Origin: an uncultured Pelagibacteraceae bacterium
GTDB lineage: Bacteria; Pseudomonadota; Alphaproteobacteria; Pelagibacterales; Pelagibacteraceae
Assembly: GCA_902590365.1 (NCBI GenBank)
Contig: CACIWJ010000002.1
Coordinates: 1 to 62,524 of the forward strand
DNA: 62,524 nucleotides
Direction of reading: 5' to 3'
Below are positions 18,475 to 29,403 of the stretch, in pieces. The translations under genes were made by a program, and so were the position numbers. The notes below the pieces were generated by a model that was given only the letters and a program-made list of their open reading frames with translations, had not been told where the DNA came from and searched no databases. How positions within the stretch are numbered: the stretch's first letter is position 1; each line of letters begins with the position of its first letter.

Positions 18475-19247
18475 TGGTTCAAATAAATCTACCTCCAAAC
18501 TCAAAAGTTCAAAAAGGTAAATATTATAAAGATAAGACTGGTTCAAAAAATATTAGAAAGGTTAATATTTATAGATGGGACCCTTCAAATGATGAAAATC
18601 CCCGTATAGATACATATGAGGTAGATATGGATAACTGTCCATCAAAAGTATTAGATCTGCTAAATAAAATTAAAAATGAAATAGATTCATCAATCGCCTA
18701 CAGAAGGTCTTGTGCCCACGGTGTTTGTGGTTCATGTGCAATGAATATGGATGGAAAGAATGGGTTAGCATGTACTAAGCCTCATAAAGAGATTAAAGGA
18801 GATATTAATATTTATCCTTTGCCTCATTTAAAAGTTCAAAAAGATTTAATAGGAGATTTAAGTACATTGTATAAACAATACGAGTCCGTAGAACCTTGGC
18901 TAAAAAATTCAAAAAAAAATGATGATAAAGAAAATTTGCAATCTATAGAAGACAGGTCAAAACTTGATGGTCTTTATGAGTGTATAATGTGTGCTTGTTG
19001 CTCAACTTCTTGTCCTAGCTATTGGTGGAACGGCGATAAATATCTTGGACCTGCTGTGCTACTTCAAGCTTACAGATGGATAATAGATAGCAGAGATGAA
19101 GAAAGAAAAGAAAGGTTAAAGAAAGTTGCAGATGAATTAAAACTTTATAGGTGCCATACTATTATGAATTGTACAAATGCATGTCCAAAAGGACTTAATC
19201 CAGCAAAAGCAATTGCATCTATAAAAAAAATGCTTGCAACAAGCTAA
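18474..19247 (+). CDS. sdhB: succinate dehydrogenase iron-sulfur subunit
   Basis: SdhB (257 residues) passes electrons from FAD to quinone through three clusters. The 2Fe-2S ligands are in [18 protein letters not shown] with a later Cys. The 4Fe-4S and 3Fe-4S ligands are in [16 protein letters not shown] and [17 protein letters not shown]. The length and cysteine pattern match functional complex II. It starts on the last base of the sdhA stop. Confidence 0.98.
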   Translation: MVQINLPPNSKVQKGKYYKDKTGSKNIRKVNIYRWDPSNDENPRIDTYEVDMDNCPSKVLDLLNKIKNEIDSSIAYRRSCAHGVCGSCAMNMDGKNGLACTKPHKEIKGDINIYPLPHLKVQKDLIGDLSTLYKQYESVEPWLKNSKKNDDKENLQSIEDRSKLDGLYECIMCACCSTSCPSYWWNGDKYLGPAVLLQAYRWIIDSRDEERKERLKKVADELKLYRCHTIMNCTNACPKGLNPAKAIASIKKMLATS

Positions 19248-19271
19248 TTACTTATTTAAACAATTTTAGCC

Positions 19272-20765
19272 ATGAATTTAATACAGCATTTTGTTGGTGG
19301 TGAGCTATTTTCAGGCTCATCTGATAAAAAAGGAAAAGTTTTTAATCCTGCCACAGGAGAACAAAAATCAGAAGTAATTTTAGCAAATAAATCAGATCTT
19401 AATAAAGCAGTTAGTATCGCCAAAGAGGCATTTGAATCTTGGTCAGTGAAACCAGCACTTCAAAGAGCTAGAGTTATGTTTAAATTTAAGGAACTAATTG
19501 AAAAAAACTCTGAAGAACTTACTGAACTAATTGTTTCTGAACATGGAAAGGTTTATGAGGATGCAAAAGGATCTTTAACTAGAGGATTAGAAGTTGTTGA
19601 ATTTGCATGTGGAATTCCACAAGTTCTTAAAGGAGAATTTTCAGAAAATGTTGGAACAAATGTTGATAGCTGGTCTATGCGACAACCATTAGGAGTTGTT
19701 GCTGGGATAACACCATTTAATTTTCCAGCTATGGTCCCTATGTGGATGTTTCCAATTGCAATTGCATGTGGAAATACATTTATTTTAAAACCTTCTGAAA
19801 AAGATCCATCGTGTTCAATAAAATTAGCACAACTTTTAAAAGAAGCGGGATTGCCAGATGGAGTATTCAATGTGATTAATGGTGACAAAGAGTCTGTTGA
19901 TGCAATTTTAGAAAATAAAGATATTAAAGCAGTGAGTTTCGTGGGCTCAACACCTATTGCAAAATATATTTATGAAAATGCAGCTAAGAATGAAAAAAGA
20001 GTACAGGCATTAGGAGGTGCAAAAAATCATTTAGTTGTTATGCCTGATTGTGACATTGATGGTGCAGTTAATGGTTTGATGGGTGCAGCTTATGGATCTG
20101 CAGGCGAAAGATGCATGGCACAATCTGTAGCTGTAGCTGTAGGAAGCATAGGTGATGAGCTTGTTTCGCGTTTATCAAAAAAAGTAGAAGCATTAAAAGT
20201 AGGTCCTGGTATGGATAAAAATTCTGAAATGGGCCCGCTAGTAACAAAAGAACATCTAAAAAAAGTAAAAGGATATGTTGATTTAGGTGTTAAAGAAGGA
20301 GCTAATTTAGTTGTTGATGGAAGAAACTTAAAGCTTCAAGGTTATGAAAATGGTTTTTTTATAGGGGGATGTTTGTTTGATAATGTTAAAAAAGATATGA
20401 GAATTTATAAAGAAGAAATATTTGGACCAGTTTTGTCAGTTGTGAGAGCTAAGACTTTTGAAGAGGCAACAAAGTTAATTAATGAACACGAGTATGGGAA
20501 TGGCGTTAGTATTTATACAAGAGATGGAGATGCTGGAAGAACATTTGCTAGCAAAATTCAGGTAGGTATGGTTGGAATTAACGTTCCAATACCTGTTCCA
20601 ATGGCCTTTCATAGTTTTGGTGGATGGAAAAGATCTTTATTTGGAGACAGTGCGATGCATGGAGTAGAGGGAGTGAGATTTTATACAAAATTAAAAACAA
20701 TAACATCAAGATGGCCTTCTGGAATAAGATCTGATGCAGAATTTGTAATGCCAACAATGAAATAA
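19272..20765 (+). CDS. mmsA: methylmalonate-semialdehyde dehydrogenase (CoA-acylating)
   Basis: This 497-residue aldehyde dehydrogenase is of the MmsA type: CoA-dependent oxidation of malonate or methylmalonate semialdehyde to acetyl- or propionyl-CoA. The N-terminal HFVGGELFSGSS and FNPATGEQ, the FVGSTPIAKYIYENAA turn, the catalytic Cys in GSAGERCMAQSV and the C-terminal FHSFGGWKRSLFGD are diagnostic. It lies between sdhB and mdh inside the TCA cluster. This suggests that valine, beta-alanine or acrylate/3-hydroxypropionate carbon (DMSP-derived) is fed into the cycle; that link is inference. Confidence 0.93.
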   Translation: MNLIQHFVGGELFSGSSDKKGKVFNPATGEQKSEVILANKSDLNKAVSIAKEAFESWSVKPALQRARVMFKFKELIEKNSEELTELIVSEHGKVYEDAKGSLTRGLEVVEFACGIPQVLKGEFSENVGTNVDSWSMRQPLGVVAGITPFNFPAMVPMWMFPIAIACGNTFILKPSEKDPSCSIKLAQLLKEAGLPDGVFNVINGDKESVDAILENKDIKAVSFVGSTPIAKYIYENAAKNEKRVQALGGAKNHLVVMPDCDIDGAVNGLMGAAYGSAGERCMAQSVAVAVGSIGDELVSRLSKKVEALKVGPGMDKNSEMGPLVTKEHLKKVKGYVDLGVKEGANLVVDGRNLKLQGYENGFFIGGCLFDNVKKDMRIYKEEIFGPVLSVVRAKTFEEATKLINEHEYGNGVSIYTRDGDAGRTFASKIQVGMVGINVPIPVPMAFHSFGGWKRSLFGDSAMHGVEGVRFYTKLKTITSRWPSGIRSDAEFVMPTMK

Positions 20766-20774
20766 GAAAAAAAT

Positions 20775-21737
20775 ATGAAAAAAATATCTTTAATTGGAGC
20801 AGGTCAAATAGGTGGAACATTAGCTCATTTAATTGGTTTAAAAGAGCTAGTTGATGAAGTTGTTTTATTTGATGTTGCAAGTGGTGTTGCCAAAGGAAAA
20901 GCTTTAGACATAGCCCAATCATCATCTGTTGATGGATTTAATGTCAAATTATCTGGAACAGATAATTATGAAGACATAAAAAATTCAGATGTAATTATTA
21001 TAACTGCAGGCGTGCCAAGAAAACCAGGAATGAGTAGAGATGATTTACTAGGAATAAATTTAGAAATCATTAAACAGGTAGCTGAAGGTATAAAAAAAAA
21101 TGCACCGAATGCTTTTGTAATATGTATTACCAATCCATTGGATGTTATGGTTATGGCATTTCATAAATATTCTGGGCTTCCAAAAAATAAAGTTGTCGGA
21201 ATGGCGGGAATATTAGATAGCTCGAGATTTAAATTATTTTTATCACTTGAACTTAAAGTTCCAGTAAAAGAAATAGAAGCAATGGTTATGGGTGGCCATG
21301 GAGATACCATGGTTCCATTGCCAAGATTTACAAAAGTTTCAGGAAAACCATTATTAGATTTAGTTAAAGAAGGAAAACTATCATCAGAAAGGTTAGAAGA
21401 AATTAATCAAAGAACTAGAGATGGAGGTGCTGAAATTGTCAAATACTTAGAAAAAGGTTCTGCTTTTTACGCACCAGCAGCATCAGGTGTTCAAATGGCT
21501 GAAGCATATTTAAAAGATCAGAAAAAATTACTTCCTTGCGCTGTTCATCTGGATGGAGAATATGGTGTAAAAAATATTTTTGCCGGAGTTCCAGTTATAA
21601 TTGGAAAAGAGGGTGTAGAAAAAATAGAAGAAATAAATCTAGACGAAAAGGAAAAAAATCAATTTATGCATTCAATAGAGGCAGTTAAAAAATTATGGGA
21701 TGCAGCCTCAAAAATCGATAAGGATCTTTCTAAATAA
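20775..21737 (+). CDS. mdh: malate dehydrogenase
   Basis: Mdh (320 residues) is of the LDH-like type found in alphaproteobacteria. The Rossmann motif [13 protein letters not shown], the substrate loop [16 protein letters not shown] (Arg residues bind malate) and ITNPLDVMV are all present. The catalytic His lies in [12 protein letters not shown]. It oxidises malate to oxaloacetate with NAD. It precedes sucC by 2 bases. Confidence 0.97.
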   Translation: MKKISLIGAGQIGGTLAHLIGLKELVDEVVLFDVASGVAKGKALDIAQSSSVDGFNVKLSGTDNYEDIKNSDVIIITAGVPRKPGMSRDDLLGINLEIIKQVAEGIKKNAPNAFVICITNPLDVMVMAFHKYSGLPKNKVVGMAGILDSSRFKLFLSLELKVPVKEIEAMVMGGHGDTMVPLPRFTKVSGKPLLDLVKEGKLSSERLEEINQRTRDGGAEIVKYLEKGSAFYAPAASGVQMAEAYLKDQKKLLPCAVHLDGEYGVKNIFAGVPVIIGKEGVEKIEEINLDEKEKNQFMHSIEAVKKLWDAASKIDKDLSK

Positions 21738-21739
21738 TA

Positions 21740-22900
21740 ATGAATATTCACGAGCACCAAGCTAAGCAAATTTTAAAAAAATATGGTGCAGTTGTTCCTG
21801 AAGGAGTATTTGCATTTACAGTCGAAGAATTAGTAGAAAAAGCAAAATCATTAAAGACAGAAAAATTCGTTTTAAAAGCACAGATTCATGCTGGAGGTAG
21901 AGGAAAAGCGGGAGGAGTAAAAATTTTAAATACGATTGCAGAGCTAAGTACTGCAGCTAAAGAATTGCTAGGTAAAAATTTAATAACTCATCAAACAGGG
22001 CCTAAGGGCAGAGAAGTTAAAAGATTATACGTTGAAGTTTCTTCCAATATATCTAAAGAATTCTATCTTTCTTGTTTAGTAGATAGAGCAAGTTCAAAAA
22101 TAGCATTTATTTCAAGTGATCAAGGAGGAATGGATATAGAGGAAGTTGCAAAAAAAATACCTAATAAAATAATTACAACTAAAGTAGATTTTGAAAATGA
22201 AATTTCAGATGCTAATTGCGAAAAAATTATAAAAATATTTAATCTAAATAATAAAAATAAAAATGATGCTATTAAATTAATTAAATCTATTTATAAAATG
22301 TTTGTTAGTACCGATGCTAGCATGGTCGAAATAAATCCATTAATTTTGACTAAAGAAAATAGAATAGTTTGTTTAGATGCAAAAATTAATTTTGATGATA
22401 ATGCATTGTTTAAACATAAAGAAATTAGTGATCTTAGAGATTTAAACGAAGAAGATTCAACAGAAATAGAAGCTAGTAAACATGATTTAGCTTATATTAA
22501 ATTAGATGGAAGTATTGGTTGTATGGTAAATGGTGCAGGGCTAGCTATGGCAACAATGGATATAATTAAATTATATGGTGAAGAACCAGCTAACTTTTTG
22601 GATGTAGGTGGTGGAGCATCAAAAGAAAAAGTTTCTGCAGCTTTTAAAATAATTTTGTCAGACAAAAATGTAAAAGGAATTTTAATAAATATTTTTGGGG
22701 GTATTATGAAATGTGATGTTCTTGCTCAAGGAGTAGTGGATGCAGCTAAAGAAACTAAAATTCATGTACCATTAGTAGTTAGATTGGCTGGCACTAACTT
22801 TGAACAGGGTCAAAAAATTTTAGATAGTTCAGGTTTAAAAATAATTTCGGCGTCTGATTTATCTGATGCTGCAAAAAAAATTGTTGAAGAAATAAGATAA
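21740..22900 (+). CDS. sucC: succinyl-CoA synthetase beta subunit
   Basis: SucC (386 residues) begins with [17 protein letters not shown], the hallmark of the ATP-grasp domain. [15 protein letters not shown] and the nucleotide- and Mg-binding VEINPLILT are present. The C-terminal domain carries [15 protein letters not shown] and [15 protein letters not shown]. With SucD it makes ATP (or GTP) from succinyl-CoA. It ends 1 base before sucD. Confidence 0.97.
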   Translation: MNIHEHQAKQILKKYGAVVPEGVFAFTVEELVEKAKSLKTEKFVLKAQIHAGGRGKAGGVKILNTIAELSTAAKELLGKNLITHQTGPKGREVKRLYVEVSSNISKEFYLSCLVDRASSKIAFISSDQGGMDIEEVAKKIPNKIITTKVDFENEISDANCEKIIKIFNLNNKNKNDAIKLIKSIYKMFVSTDASMVEINPLILTKENRIVCLDAKINFDDNALFKHKEISDLRDLNEEDSTEIEASKHDLAYIKLDGSIGCMVNGAGLAMATMDIIKLYGEEPANFLDVGGGASKEKVSAAFKIILSDKNVKGILINIFGGIMKCDVLAQGVVDAAKETKIHVPLVVRLAGTNFEQGQKILDSSGLKIISASDLSDAAKKIVEEIR

Positions 22901-22901
22901 A

Positions 22902-23777
22902 ATGTCTGTATTAGTTAACAAAAATACAAGGGTTATTTGTCAAGGATTTACAGGTTCACATGGCACATTTCACTCAGAACAATCAATCAAATACGGAACA
23001 AATTTAGTTGGTGGAGTAACACCAAAAAAAGGAGGTCAAACTCATCTTGATAGACCTGTTTTTAATACAGTTCTCGAAGCTAAAAATGCTACGGATGCAA
23101 ATGCTACTATGATTTATGTTCCAGCTAAATTTGCAGCAAGTGCTATATTAGAAGCTATAGATGCCAACATAGATCTTATTGTTTGTATAACTGAAGGAAT
23201 TCCAGTTCTTGATATGCTAAAAGTTAAAAAATATTTATCAAAATCTAAATCAAGATTAATTGGTCCAAACTGCCCAGGTATAATTACACCTGATGAATGT
23301 AAAATTGGAATTATGCCAGGTAATATTCATAAAAAAGGATCTGTCGGTATAGTTTCTAGATCTGGAACTTTAACTTACGAAGCCGTTGCACAAACAACGG
23401 AAAATGGTCTGGGACAATCAACATGCATAGGTATTGGAGGCGATCCTATTAACGGAACTAATTTTATAGATTGTCTTGATTTATTTCTAAAAGATCCTGA
23501 CACAGAATCTATATTAATGATTGGTGAAATAGGTGGTTCCGCTGAAGAAGAAGCATCTGAATTTGTTAAAAATCATAAAATTAAAAAACCTATGGTTGGA
23601 TTTATTGCTGGGGTTACAGCACCTCCAGGAAGGAGAATGGGGCATGCTGGAGCCATAATATCTGGAGGTAAAGGCGGTGCAGATGATAAGATTAAAATTA
23701 TGGAGAACGCAGGTATTACTATAGCAAAATCCCCAGCAGATATTGGCAAAACTTTATATAATAAATTGTCGCTTTAA
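22902..23777 (+). CDS. sucD: succinyl-CoA synthetase alpha subunit
   Basis: SucD (291 residues) contains the CoA-binding region [33 protein letters not shown], and the phosphorylated active-site His in [16 protein letters not shown]. Family length and termini are normal. sucA starts 40 bases downstream; the ORF-track extension of sucA back into sucD is not needed. Confidence 0.97.
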   Translation: MSVLVNKNTRVICQGFTGSHGTFHSEQSIKYGTNLVGGVTPKKGGQTHLDRPVFNTVLEAKNATDANATMIYVPAKFAASAILEAIDANIDLIVCITEGIPVLDMLKVKKYLSKSKSRLIGPNCPGIITPDECKIGIMPGNIHKKGSVGIVSRSGTLTYEAVAQTTENGLGQSTCIGIGGDPINGTNFIDCLDLFLKDPDTESILMIGEIGGSAEEEASEFVKNHKIKKPMVGFIAGVTAPPGRRMGHAGAIISGGKGGADDKIKIMENAGITIAKSPADIGKTLYNKLSL

Positions 23778-23817
23778 AATATCAGATACAAATACTATAA
23801 TTAAGAGTAATAAATTA

Positions 23818-26679
23818 ATGAGTTCATCAAAAAATTTGGAACAGGAAAAAACCTCTTTTTTAAATAAGTCAAATAGTGCCTTTATAGAGGATATGTATAT
23901 TCGATTTATTGAAAATGACCCAAATTTACCTGAGAGTTGGAAAAAATATTTTGAAACATTAGATGATGATATTCAATCTGTAATAAAAGAGATTGAAGGT
24001 CCAACATGGCAACCTAAAAAAAAAAAAATAAATATTAAAACTTCAGCAAAAAAAAATAATCAGGATTCTGAGGCTAGTAAAAATGAATCAATAAAAACAA
24101 TTTCATTAATTAGAGCATACAGAATCAGAGGACATTTGATTGCAAATTTAGATCCTCTCGGAATGATGAATAGAGAATATATTCATGATTTACACCCAAA
24201 AGATCACGGTTTTAAAAAAGAAGATTATGATAAAAAAATATTTTTAGGTTCTTATATGGATGTTGACGGTTATGCATCGATTAATGAAATACTTCCCAAG
24301 TTAAGAAAAATTTACTGCTCTACAATTGGCGTAGAGTATATGCATATTTCAGATCCAACTGAAAAAGTTTGGTTTAGAAATAGAATGGAAAAAAAAGAAA
24401 ATGAACTTCAATTTACTGATGATGGAAAAAAAGCAATATTAAATAAAATTATTCAAGCTGAAGGATTTGAAAAATTTCTTGCAAAAAAATTTGTTGGAAC
24501 AAAAAGATTTGGTTTAGATGGGGCTGAATCTTTAATTCCTGCACTTGAACAAATAATAAAACGTGGGGGTCAAATAGAAGTAAAAGAAATTAAAATTGGA
24601 ATGCCACATCGTGGAAGATTAAATGTTTTAGCTAATGTATTGCAAAAATCTTATAAAAGAATTTTTAATGAATTTGCTGGAGAGTTTTCTAATACTCCAG
24701 AAGAATCAGCAGGAGATGTTAAATATCATTTAGGCGCATCATCAAATAGAGAGTTTGATGGTAATTCTGTTCATGTTAGTTTAACTGATAATCCATCACA
24801 TCTAGAAGCAGTAGATCCCGTTGTTCTTGGGCAAACAAGAGCAAAACAATTTTTTCATAAGGATTTAAAAAGAAATAAAGTAATACCAATACTAATTCAT
24901 GGTGATGCTGCGTTTGCAGGGCAAGGGGTAGTAGCAGAATGTTTTGCTATGTCAGGTTTACCAGGACATAATACCGGTGGAACGATTCATATTATAGTTA
25001 ATAATCAAATTGGATTCACAACAAGCCCAAGATTTGCAAGATCGAGTCCTTATCCATCTGATTTAGGGAAAGTGGTTGATGCTCCAATTTTACACTGCAA
25101 TGGAGATGATCCAGAATCTGTCGTGCATTGTGCAAAAATTGCAATAGAGTTTAGACAAAAATTTAATAAAGATGTTGTTATCGATATGATTTGTTATCGT
25201 AGATTTGGTCATAATGAAGGTGATGAACCATCATTTACTCAACCATTAATGTACAAAAAAATTAGACAGCACTCATCAACACTAAATGTATATGGAGCCA
25301 AACTAATTAAAGATCAAATTATTAATCAAGAAGAATTTGATAAAATGAAAAAAGATTTTTCAAATCTACTAGATGAACAATATAAAACTGCAAAAGACTA
25401 TAAACCTAAAATTGAATGGTATGAAGGAACATGGTCAAGATATAAACCAGAAAAAGGAAAAGATAAAAGAGGAAAAAGTGGAGTAGATCTAAATAAAGTT
25501 ATTAGAATTTCTGAAAAAATAAATAATATACCTCCTGAAATTAATATTCATAAAACAATCTCTAAAATTTTAGAATCTAGGAGACAATCTGTTATAAAAA
25601 AAAAAGGAATAGATTGGTCTACAGCAGAAGCATTAGCATTTGGCTCTCTTCTCGAAGAAGGATTTCCAGTAAGATTAGTTGGCCAGGATTCTGGAAGAGG
25701 GACTTTTAGTCAGAGACATTCTGTTTTAAGAAATCAAATAGATAATTCTCGTTATATTCCTTTAAATAATATTTCAAATAATCAAAAAAAATTTGAAGTT
25801 GTTGATAGTTTTTTGTCTGAACTCGCAGTTTTAGGATTTGAGTATGGTTACAGTTTAGTTGAACCAAGCACATTAACTATTTGGGAAGCACAATTTGGAG
25901 ATTTTGCTAATGGTGCTCAAATAATTATAGATCAGTTTATTGCATCAGGTGAAAGAAAATGGTCTAGGGCTAGTGGACTTGTAATGCTTTTACCTCATGG
26001 TTACGAGGGACAAGGTCCAGAACATTCGTCTGGAAGATTAGAAAGATTTCTTCAATTATGTGCACAAGACAATCTACAGGTCATGAATTGTACTACCCCA
26101 GCAAATTATTTTCATGCTTTAAGACGTCAGATACACAGAGATTTTAGAAAACCACTAGTTATTATGACACCTAAATCATTATTAAGAAACAAACTTTGTG
26201 TATCGAATTTAGAGGATTTTGGTAAAAAGAATTCTTTTCATAGAGTTCTTTGGGACCATGCTATTGATCCAAAAGAAAGTAGTTTTATAAAGCTTAAGAA
26301 AGCTAAAGAAATTAGAAAAGTAATCTTATGTTCTGGCAAAATATATTTTGATCTTTTAGCAGCTAGAGAAAAATTAAAAAAAGATGATGTGGTGATGTTT
26401 AGAATAGAACAACTTTACCCTTTTCCAGCCAAACCTTTAGTTAAGGAGATAAAAAAATATGCTCAAAATGCAAAATTTTATTGGTGTCAAGAAGAACCAA
26501 AGAATATGGGCGCTTGGCTTTTAGTGCGTGATTATATTCAATGGACATTAAATTATATTGGAGCTAAAAATAAAGAAATCATGTATATAGGAAGAAATCC
26601 AGCAGCATCACCAGCTACAGGATATTCAAAAAGACATTTAGCGCAGCAAAATGATATAATAGATAAAGTATTTAAATAA
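23818..26679 (+). CDS. sucA: 2-oxoglutarate dehydrogenase E1 component
   Basis: SucA (953 residues from the ATG at 23818) is the thiamine-diphosphate decarboxylase of the 2-oxoglutarate dehydrogenase complex. The N-terminal segment [23 protein letters not shown] binds E2. Core motifs are [16 protein letters not shown], the ThDP/Mg segment [12 protein letters not shown]...NNQIGFTT, and the pyrimidine-domain [13 protein letters not shown]. The C-terminal region has [16 protein letters not shown] (read [17 protein letters not shown]). The track start at 23743 lies in sucD and was rejected because residues 1-25 match nothing in the family. Confidence 0.97.
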   Translation: MSSSKNLEQEKTSFLNKSNSAFIEDMYIRFIENDPNLPESWKKYFETLDDDIQSVIKEIEGPTWQPKKKKINIKTSAKKNNQDSEASKNESIKTISLIRAYRIRGHLIANLDPLGMMNREYIHDLHPKDHGFKKEDYDKKIFLGSYMDVDGYASINEILPKLRKIYCSTIGVEYMHISDPTEKVWFRNRMEKKENELQFTDDGKKAILNKIIQAEGFEKFLAKKFVGTKRFGLDGAESLIPALEQIIKRGGQIEVKEIKIGMPHRGRLNVLANVLQKSYKRIFNEFAGEFSNTPEESAGDVKYHLGASSNREFDGNSVHVSLTDNPSHLEAVDPVVLGQTRAKQFFHKDLKRNKVIPILIHGDAAFAGQGVVAECFAMSGLPGHNTGGTIHIIVNNQIGFTTSPRFARSSPYPSDLGKVVDAPILHCNGDDPESVVHCAKIAIEFRQKFNKDVVIDMICYRRFGHNEGDEPSFTQPLMYKKIRQHSSTLNVYGAKLIKDQIINQEEFDKMKKDFSNLLDEQYKTAKDYKPKIEWYEGTWSRYKPEKGKDKRGKSGVDLNKVIRISEKINNIPPEINIHKTISKILESRRQSVIKKKGIDWSTAEALAFGSLLEEGFPVRLVGQDSGRGTFSQRHSVLRNQIDNSRYIPLNNISNNQKKFEVVDSFLSELAVLGFEYGYSLVEPSTLTIWEAQFGDFANGAQIIIDQFIASGERKWSRASGLVMLLPHGYEGQGPEHSSGRLERFLQLCAQDNLQVMNCTTPANYFHALRRQIHRDFRKPLVIMTPKSLLRNKLCVSNLEDFGKKNSFHRVLWDHAIDPKESSFIKLKKAKEIRKVILCSGKIYFDLLAAREKLKKDDVVMFRIEQLYPFPAKPLVKEIKKYAQNAKFYWCQEEPKNMGAWLLVRDYIQWTLNYIGAKNKEIMYIGRNPAASPATGYSKRHLAQQNDIIDKVFK

Positions 26680-26681
26680 AT

Positions 26682-27980
26682 ATGAATGAAAAAATTTTAG
26701 TTCCAGTTCTAGGAGAAAGTATAACAGAAGCAACAGTTGCCAAATGGTTAAAAAATGTAGGCGATACAGTTGAAGCTGATGAGGCTGTTGTGGAATTAGA
26801 AACTGATAAAGTTAACCTAGAAGTTCCATCACCAATAAGTGGAACAGTAGGCGATATTAAGTTTAAAGATGGAGATGTAGTTAAAGTTGGAACAGTTTTA
26901 GGATCAATTCAAGGTAATGGAAAAAATACTGAAACAGAAATTAAAAAAATAGAACCAGATATAAAAATTAACGACTCTGTAAATTTAGAAAAAGAGAAAA
27001 AAGATGAGGAGCCATTAGTTCCAGCTGCAGATGAGGAGCCATTAGTTTTATCTACAGATGATGAGCCTTTAGTTTTAACCGAGGAAATTGAAGATAAAAA
27101 AGATACAAAAAAACCAATAAAATCTTCAACTCTTTCACCATCTGTAAGAAAAATAGTTGCTGAAAAGAATATCGATGTGAAGTCAGTTGAAGGCACGGGT
27201 AAGGATGGAAGAATATCAAAAGGAGATTTATTAAATTTGATGTCTGCTACTCCAAAACCAAATGAGAGAAAAATTAAATTTGGCGAAGAGGAAAGAATTA
27301 AAATGAGCAGACTAAGGCAAACAATAGCAAAGAGATTAAAACAAGCTCAGCAAAATGCTGCAATACTAACAACTTTTAATGAAGTTGATATGACTAGTAT
27401 TAATGAAATGAGAAAAGAAAATCAGGAAGATTTTAAAAAAAGATATGGAACGAAATTAGGTTTTATGTCCTTCTTTGTAAAAGCTTGTATTGTAGCTTTG
27501 AGATCTTTTCCAGCAGTAAATGCAGAAATAAGTGGTGATGAAATAGTATATAAAAATTATTATAATATTAGCTTTGCAGTTGGAACAGATAAAGGTTTAG
27601 TAGTTCCTGTATTGAAAAATGCAGATGAACTTTCGTTTGCTGATATTGAAAAAAATATAAAAACTATTTCTGAAAAAGCTAGAGATGGAAAATTAAATAT
27701 TGAAGATCTACAAGGTGGAACTTTTACAATTAGTAATGGTGGGGTTTATGGATCAATGTTATCAACTCCAATATTAAATTTACCTCAATCTGGTGTGTTA
27801 GGGATGCACAATATTGTTGAAAGGCCTACTGTAGTAGATGGAGAAATTAAAATAAGACCTATAATGTATTTAGCATTATCTTATGATCATAGAATAATTG
27901 ATGGTAAGGAATCAGTTTCTTTTTTAAAGACTGTTAAGGAAAACTTAGAAAATCCAGGAAAGTTATTTTTAGAAATTTAA
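26682..27980 (+). CDS. sucB: dihydrolipoyl succinyltransferase (E2 of 2-oxoglutarate dehydrogenase)
   Basis: SucB (432 residues) has one N-terminal lipoyl domain with the lipoylated Lys in [15 protein letters not shown]. An acidic linker follows (residues 100-145), then the peripheral-subunit-binding domain ([14 protein letters not shown]...[14 protein letters not shown]). The last part is the catalytic domain ending in [16 protein letters not shown], with the acyltransferase His and Asp. The linker is a 9-residue tandem repeat (DEEPLV...). It sits between sucA and lpd, 2 and 0 bases away, giving a compact E1-E2-E3 operon. Confidence 0.97.
   Translation: MNEKILVPVLGESITEATVAKWLKNVGDTVEADEAVVELETDKVNLEVPSPISGTVGDIKFKDGDVVKVGTVLGSIQGNGKNTETEIKKIEPDIKINDSVNLEKEKKDEEPLVPAADEEPLVLSTDDEPLVLTEEIEDKKDTKKPIKSSTLSPSVRKIVAEKNIDVKSVEGTGKDGRISKGDLLNLMSATPKPNERKIKFGEEERIKMSRLRQTIAKRLKQAQQNAAILTTFNEVDMTSINEMRKENQEDFKKRYGTKLGFMSFFVKACIVALRSFPAVNAEISGDEIVYKNYYNISFAVGTDKGLVVPVLKNADELSFADIEKNIKTISEKARDGKLNIEDLQGGTFTISNGGVYGSMLSTPILNLPQSGVLGMHNIVERPTVVDGEIKIRPIMYLALSYDHRIIDGKESVSFLKTVKENLENPGKLFLEI
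27003..27083 (+). repeat. 27-bp in-frame tandem repeat in the sucB linker
   Basis: Three consecutive 27-base units (27003, 27030, 27057) encode [18 protein letters not shown] and DDEPLVLTE. The first 18 bases (gatgaggagccattagtt) are identical in copies 1 and 2; copy 3 has diverged. The units lie in the flexible linker after the lipoyl domain, where length variation is tolerated. Confidence 0.85.
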
Positions 27981-29381
27981 ATGTCTGAAAAATTTAATGT
28001 AGTTGTAATAGGAGGAGGTCCTGGAGGATATGTTTGCGCTATTAGACTTGCCCAATTAGGTTTTAAGACTGCATGTGTAGAGTCCAGAGGATCCTTGGGA
28101 GGAACTTGCTTGAATGTTGGCTGTATACCATCAAAAAATTTATTAAATCTTTCTGAAAATTTTCATAAAGCAAAAAATTTCTCAAATCTTGGAATAGAAA
28201 CAGGACAACTAAAACTTAATATAGAAAAGATGATGAAAAATAAAGACAAGGCAGTTACTGTTTTGACTAAAGGTGTAGAATTTTTATTTAAAAAAAATAA
28301 AGTTACCTATTTTAAAGGTACAGGAAGTTTTAAGTCACCTAATCAAATATCAATAATTGATGATAAAAAAAAAGAAACTATTTTAGAGGCTCAAAAAATT
28401 ATTATTAGCACAGGATCTGAGCCTGTTTCTTTACCAAATGTAAAATTTGATGAGAAAATTGTTTTATCTTCAACGGGAGCTTTGTCACTTAATTCTGTTC
28501 CAAAAAAAATGATTGTTGTAGGTGGTGGTTATATCGGCTTAGAAATGGGCTCGGTATGGTCTAGACTAGGGTCTGAAGTCCATGTTATTGAATTTTTGGA
28601 TCATATTACTCCAGGGATGGATAAAGAGATATCTAAAGAATTTATGAAGATTTTAACAAAACAAGGAATTAGTTTTCATATGCAAACAAAAGTAGAATCA
28701 ATTAAAAATAACAAAACATCAGCAAAGGTTTTTCTGATGGATAAAGATGGAAAGAAAAAAGATTTAGAATGTGATGTTGTATTAATTTCAGTAGGGAGAA
28801 AGCCAAATACCAAGAATTTAAAGCTAGATTCTGTTGGAGTTTTATTAGATGAAAAAAAAAGAATTAAAGTAAATAAAAATTTTGAAACTAATATTAAAAA
28901 TATTTATGCAATAGGTGATGTAATTGAGGGTCCAATGTTGGCACATAAGGCAGAGGAAGAAGGAATTGCAGTAGCCGAATTAATATCCGGTCAATCCGGT
29001 CATGTTAATTATGATGTTATTCCAGGAGTTATTTACACATCTCCAGAAGTTGCTACAGTTGGAAAAACAGAAGAACAACTAAAATCATTAGGTATTAAGT
29101 ATAAAGTAGGAAAATTCCCATTTATTGCAAATTCTAGAGCTAAGGCAATTAATGAACCTGAAGGATTTGTAAAAATTCTTGCTGATGAAAAAACAGACAA
29201 AATCTTAGGTGTACACATGATAGGCCCACATGTTGGTGAAATTATAGGAGAAGTAGCTGTAGCTATGGAATTTGGTGCAAGTTCAGAAGATGTAGCAAGG
29301 ACATGTCATGCACATCCTACTTTTTCTGAGGCAGTAAAAGAAGCCGCATTATCGATAGATAAAAGAGCAATACACTCTTAA
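27981..29381 (+). CDS. lpd: dihydrolipoyl dehydrogenase
   Basis: Lpd (466 residues) is the E3 flavoprotein that reoxidises lipoyl groups with NAD. The FAD motif VVIGGGPGGYVCAIRLAQLG, redox-active cysteines GGTCLNVGCIPSK, NAD motif VVGGGYIGLEMGSVWSRLG and the interface catalytic His-Glu in CHAHPTFSEAVKEAAL are all intact. It starts immediately after sucB. Besides 2-oxoglutarate dehydrogenase it could serve pyruvate dehydrogenase and glycine cleavage. Confidence 0.97.
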   Translation: MSEKFNVVVIGGGPGGYVCAIRLAQLGFKTACVESRGSLGGTCLNVGCIPSKNLLNLSENFHKAKNFSNLGIETGQLKLNIEKMMKNKDKAVTVLTKGVEFLFKKNKVTYFKGTGSFKSPNQISIIDDKKKETILEAQKIIISTGSEPVSLPNVKFDEKIVLSSTGALSLNSVPKKMIVVGGGYIGLEMGSVWSRLGSEVHVIEFLDHITPGMDKEISKEFMKILTKQGISFHMQTKVESIKNNKTSAKVFLMDKDGKKKDLECDVVLISVGRKPNTKNLKLDSVGVLLDEKKRIKVNKNFETNIKNIYAIGDVIEGPMLAHKAEEEGIAVAELISGQSGHVNYDVIPGVIYTSPEVATVGKTEEQLKSLGIKYKVGKFPFIANSRAKAINEPEGFVKILADEKTDKILGVHMIGPHVGEIIGEVAVAMEFGASSEDVARTCHAHPTFSEAVKEAALSIDKRAIHS

Positions 29382-29403
29382 ATTATTTTCATAATATACA
29401 AAT

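Noticed and set aside
23743-23817. Longer start for sucA inside sucD
   Set aside because: The added residues show no family similarity; the ATG at 23818 precedes the conserved E2-binding segment.
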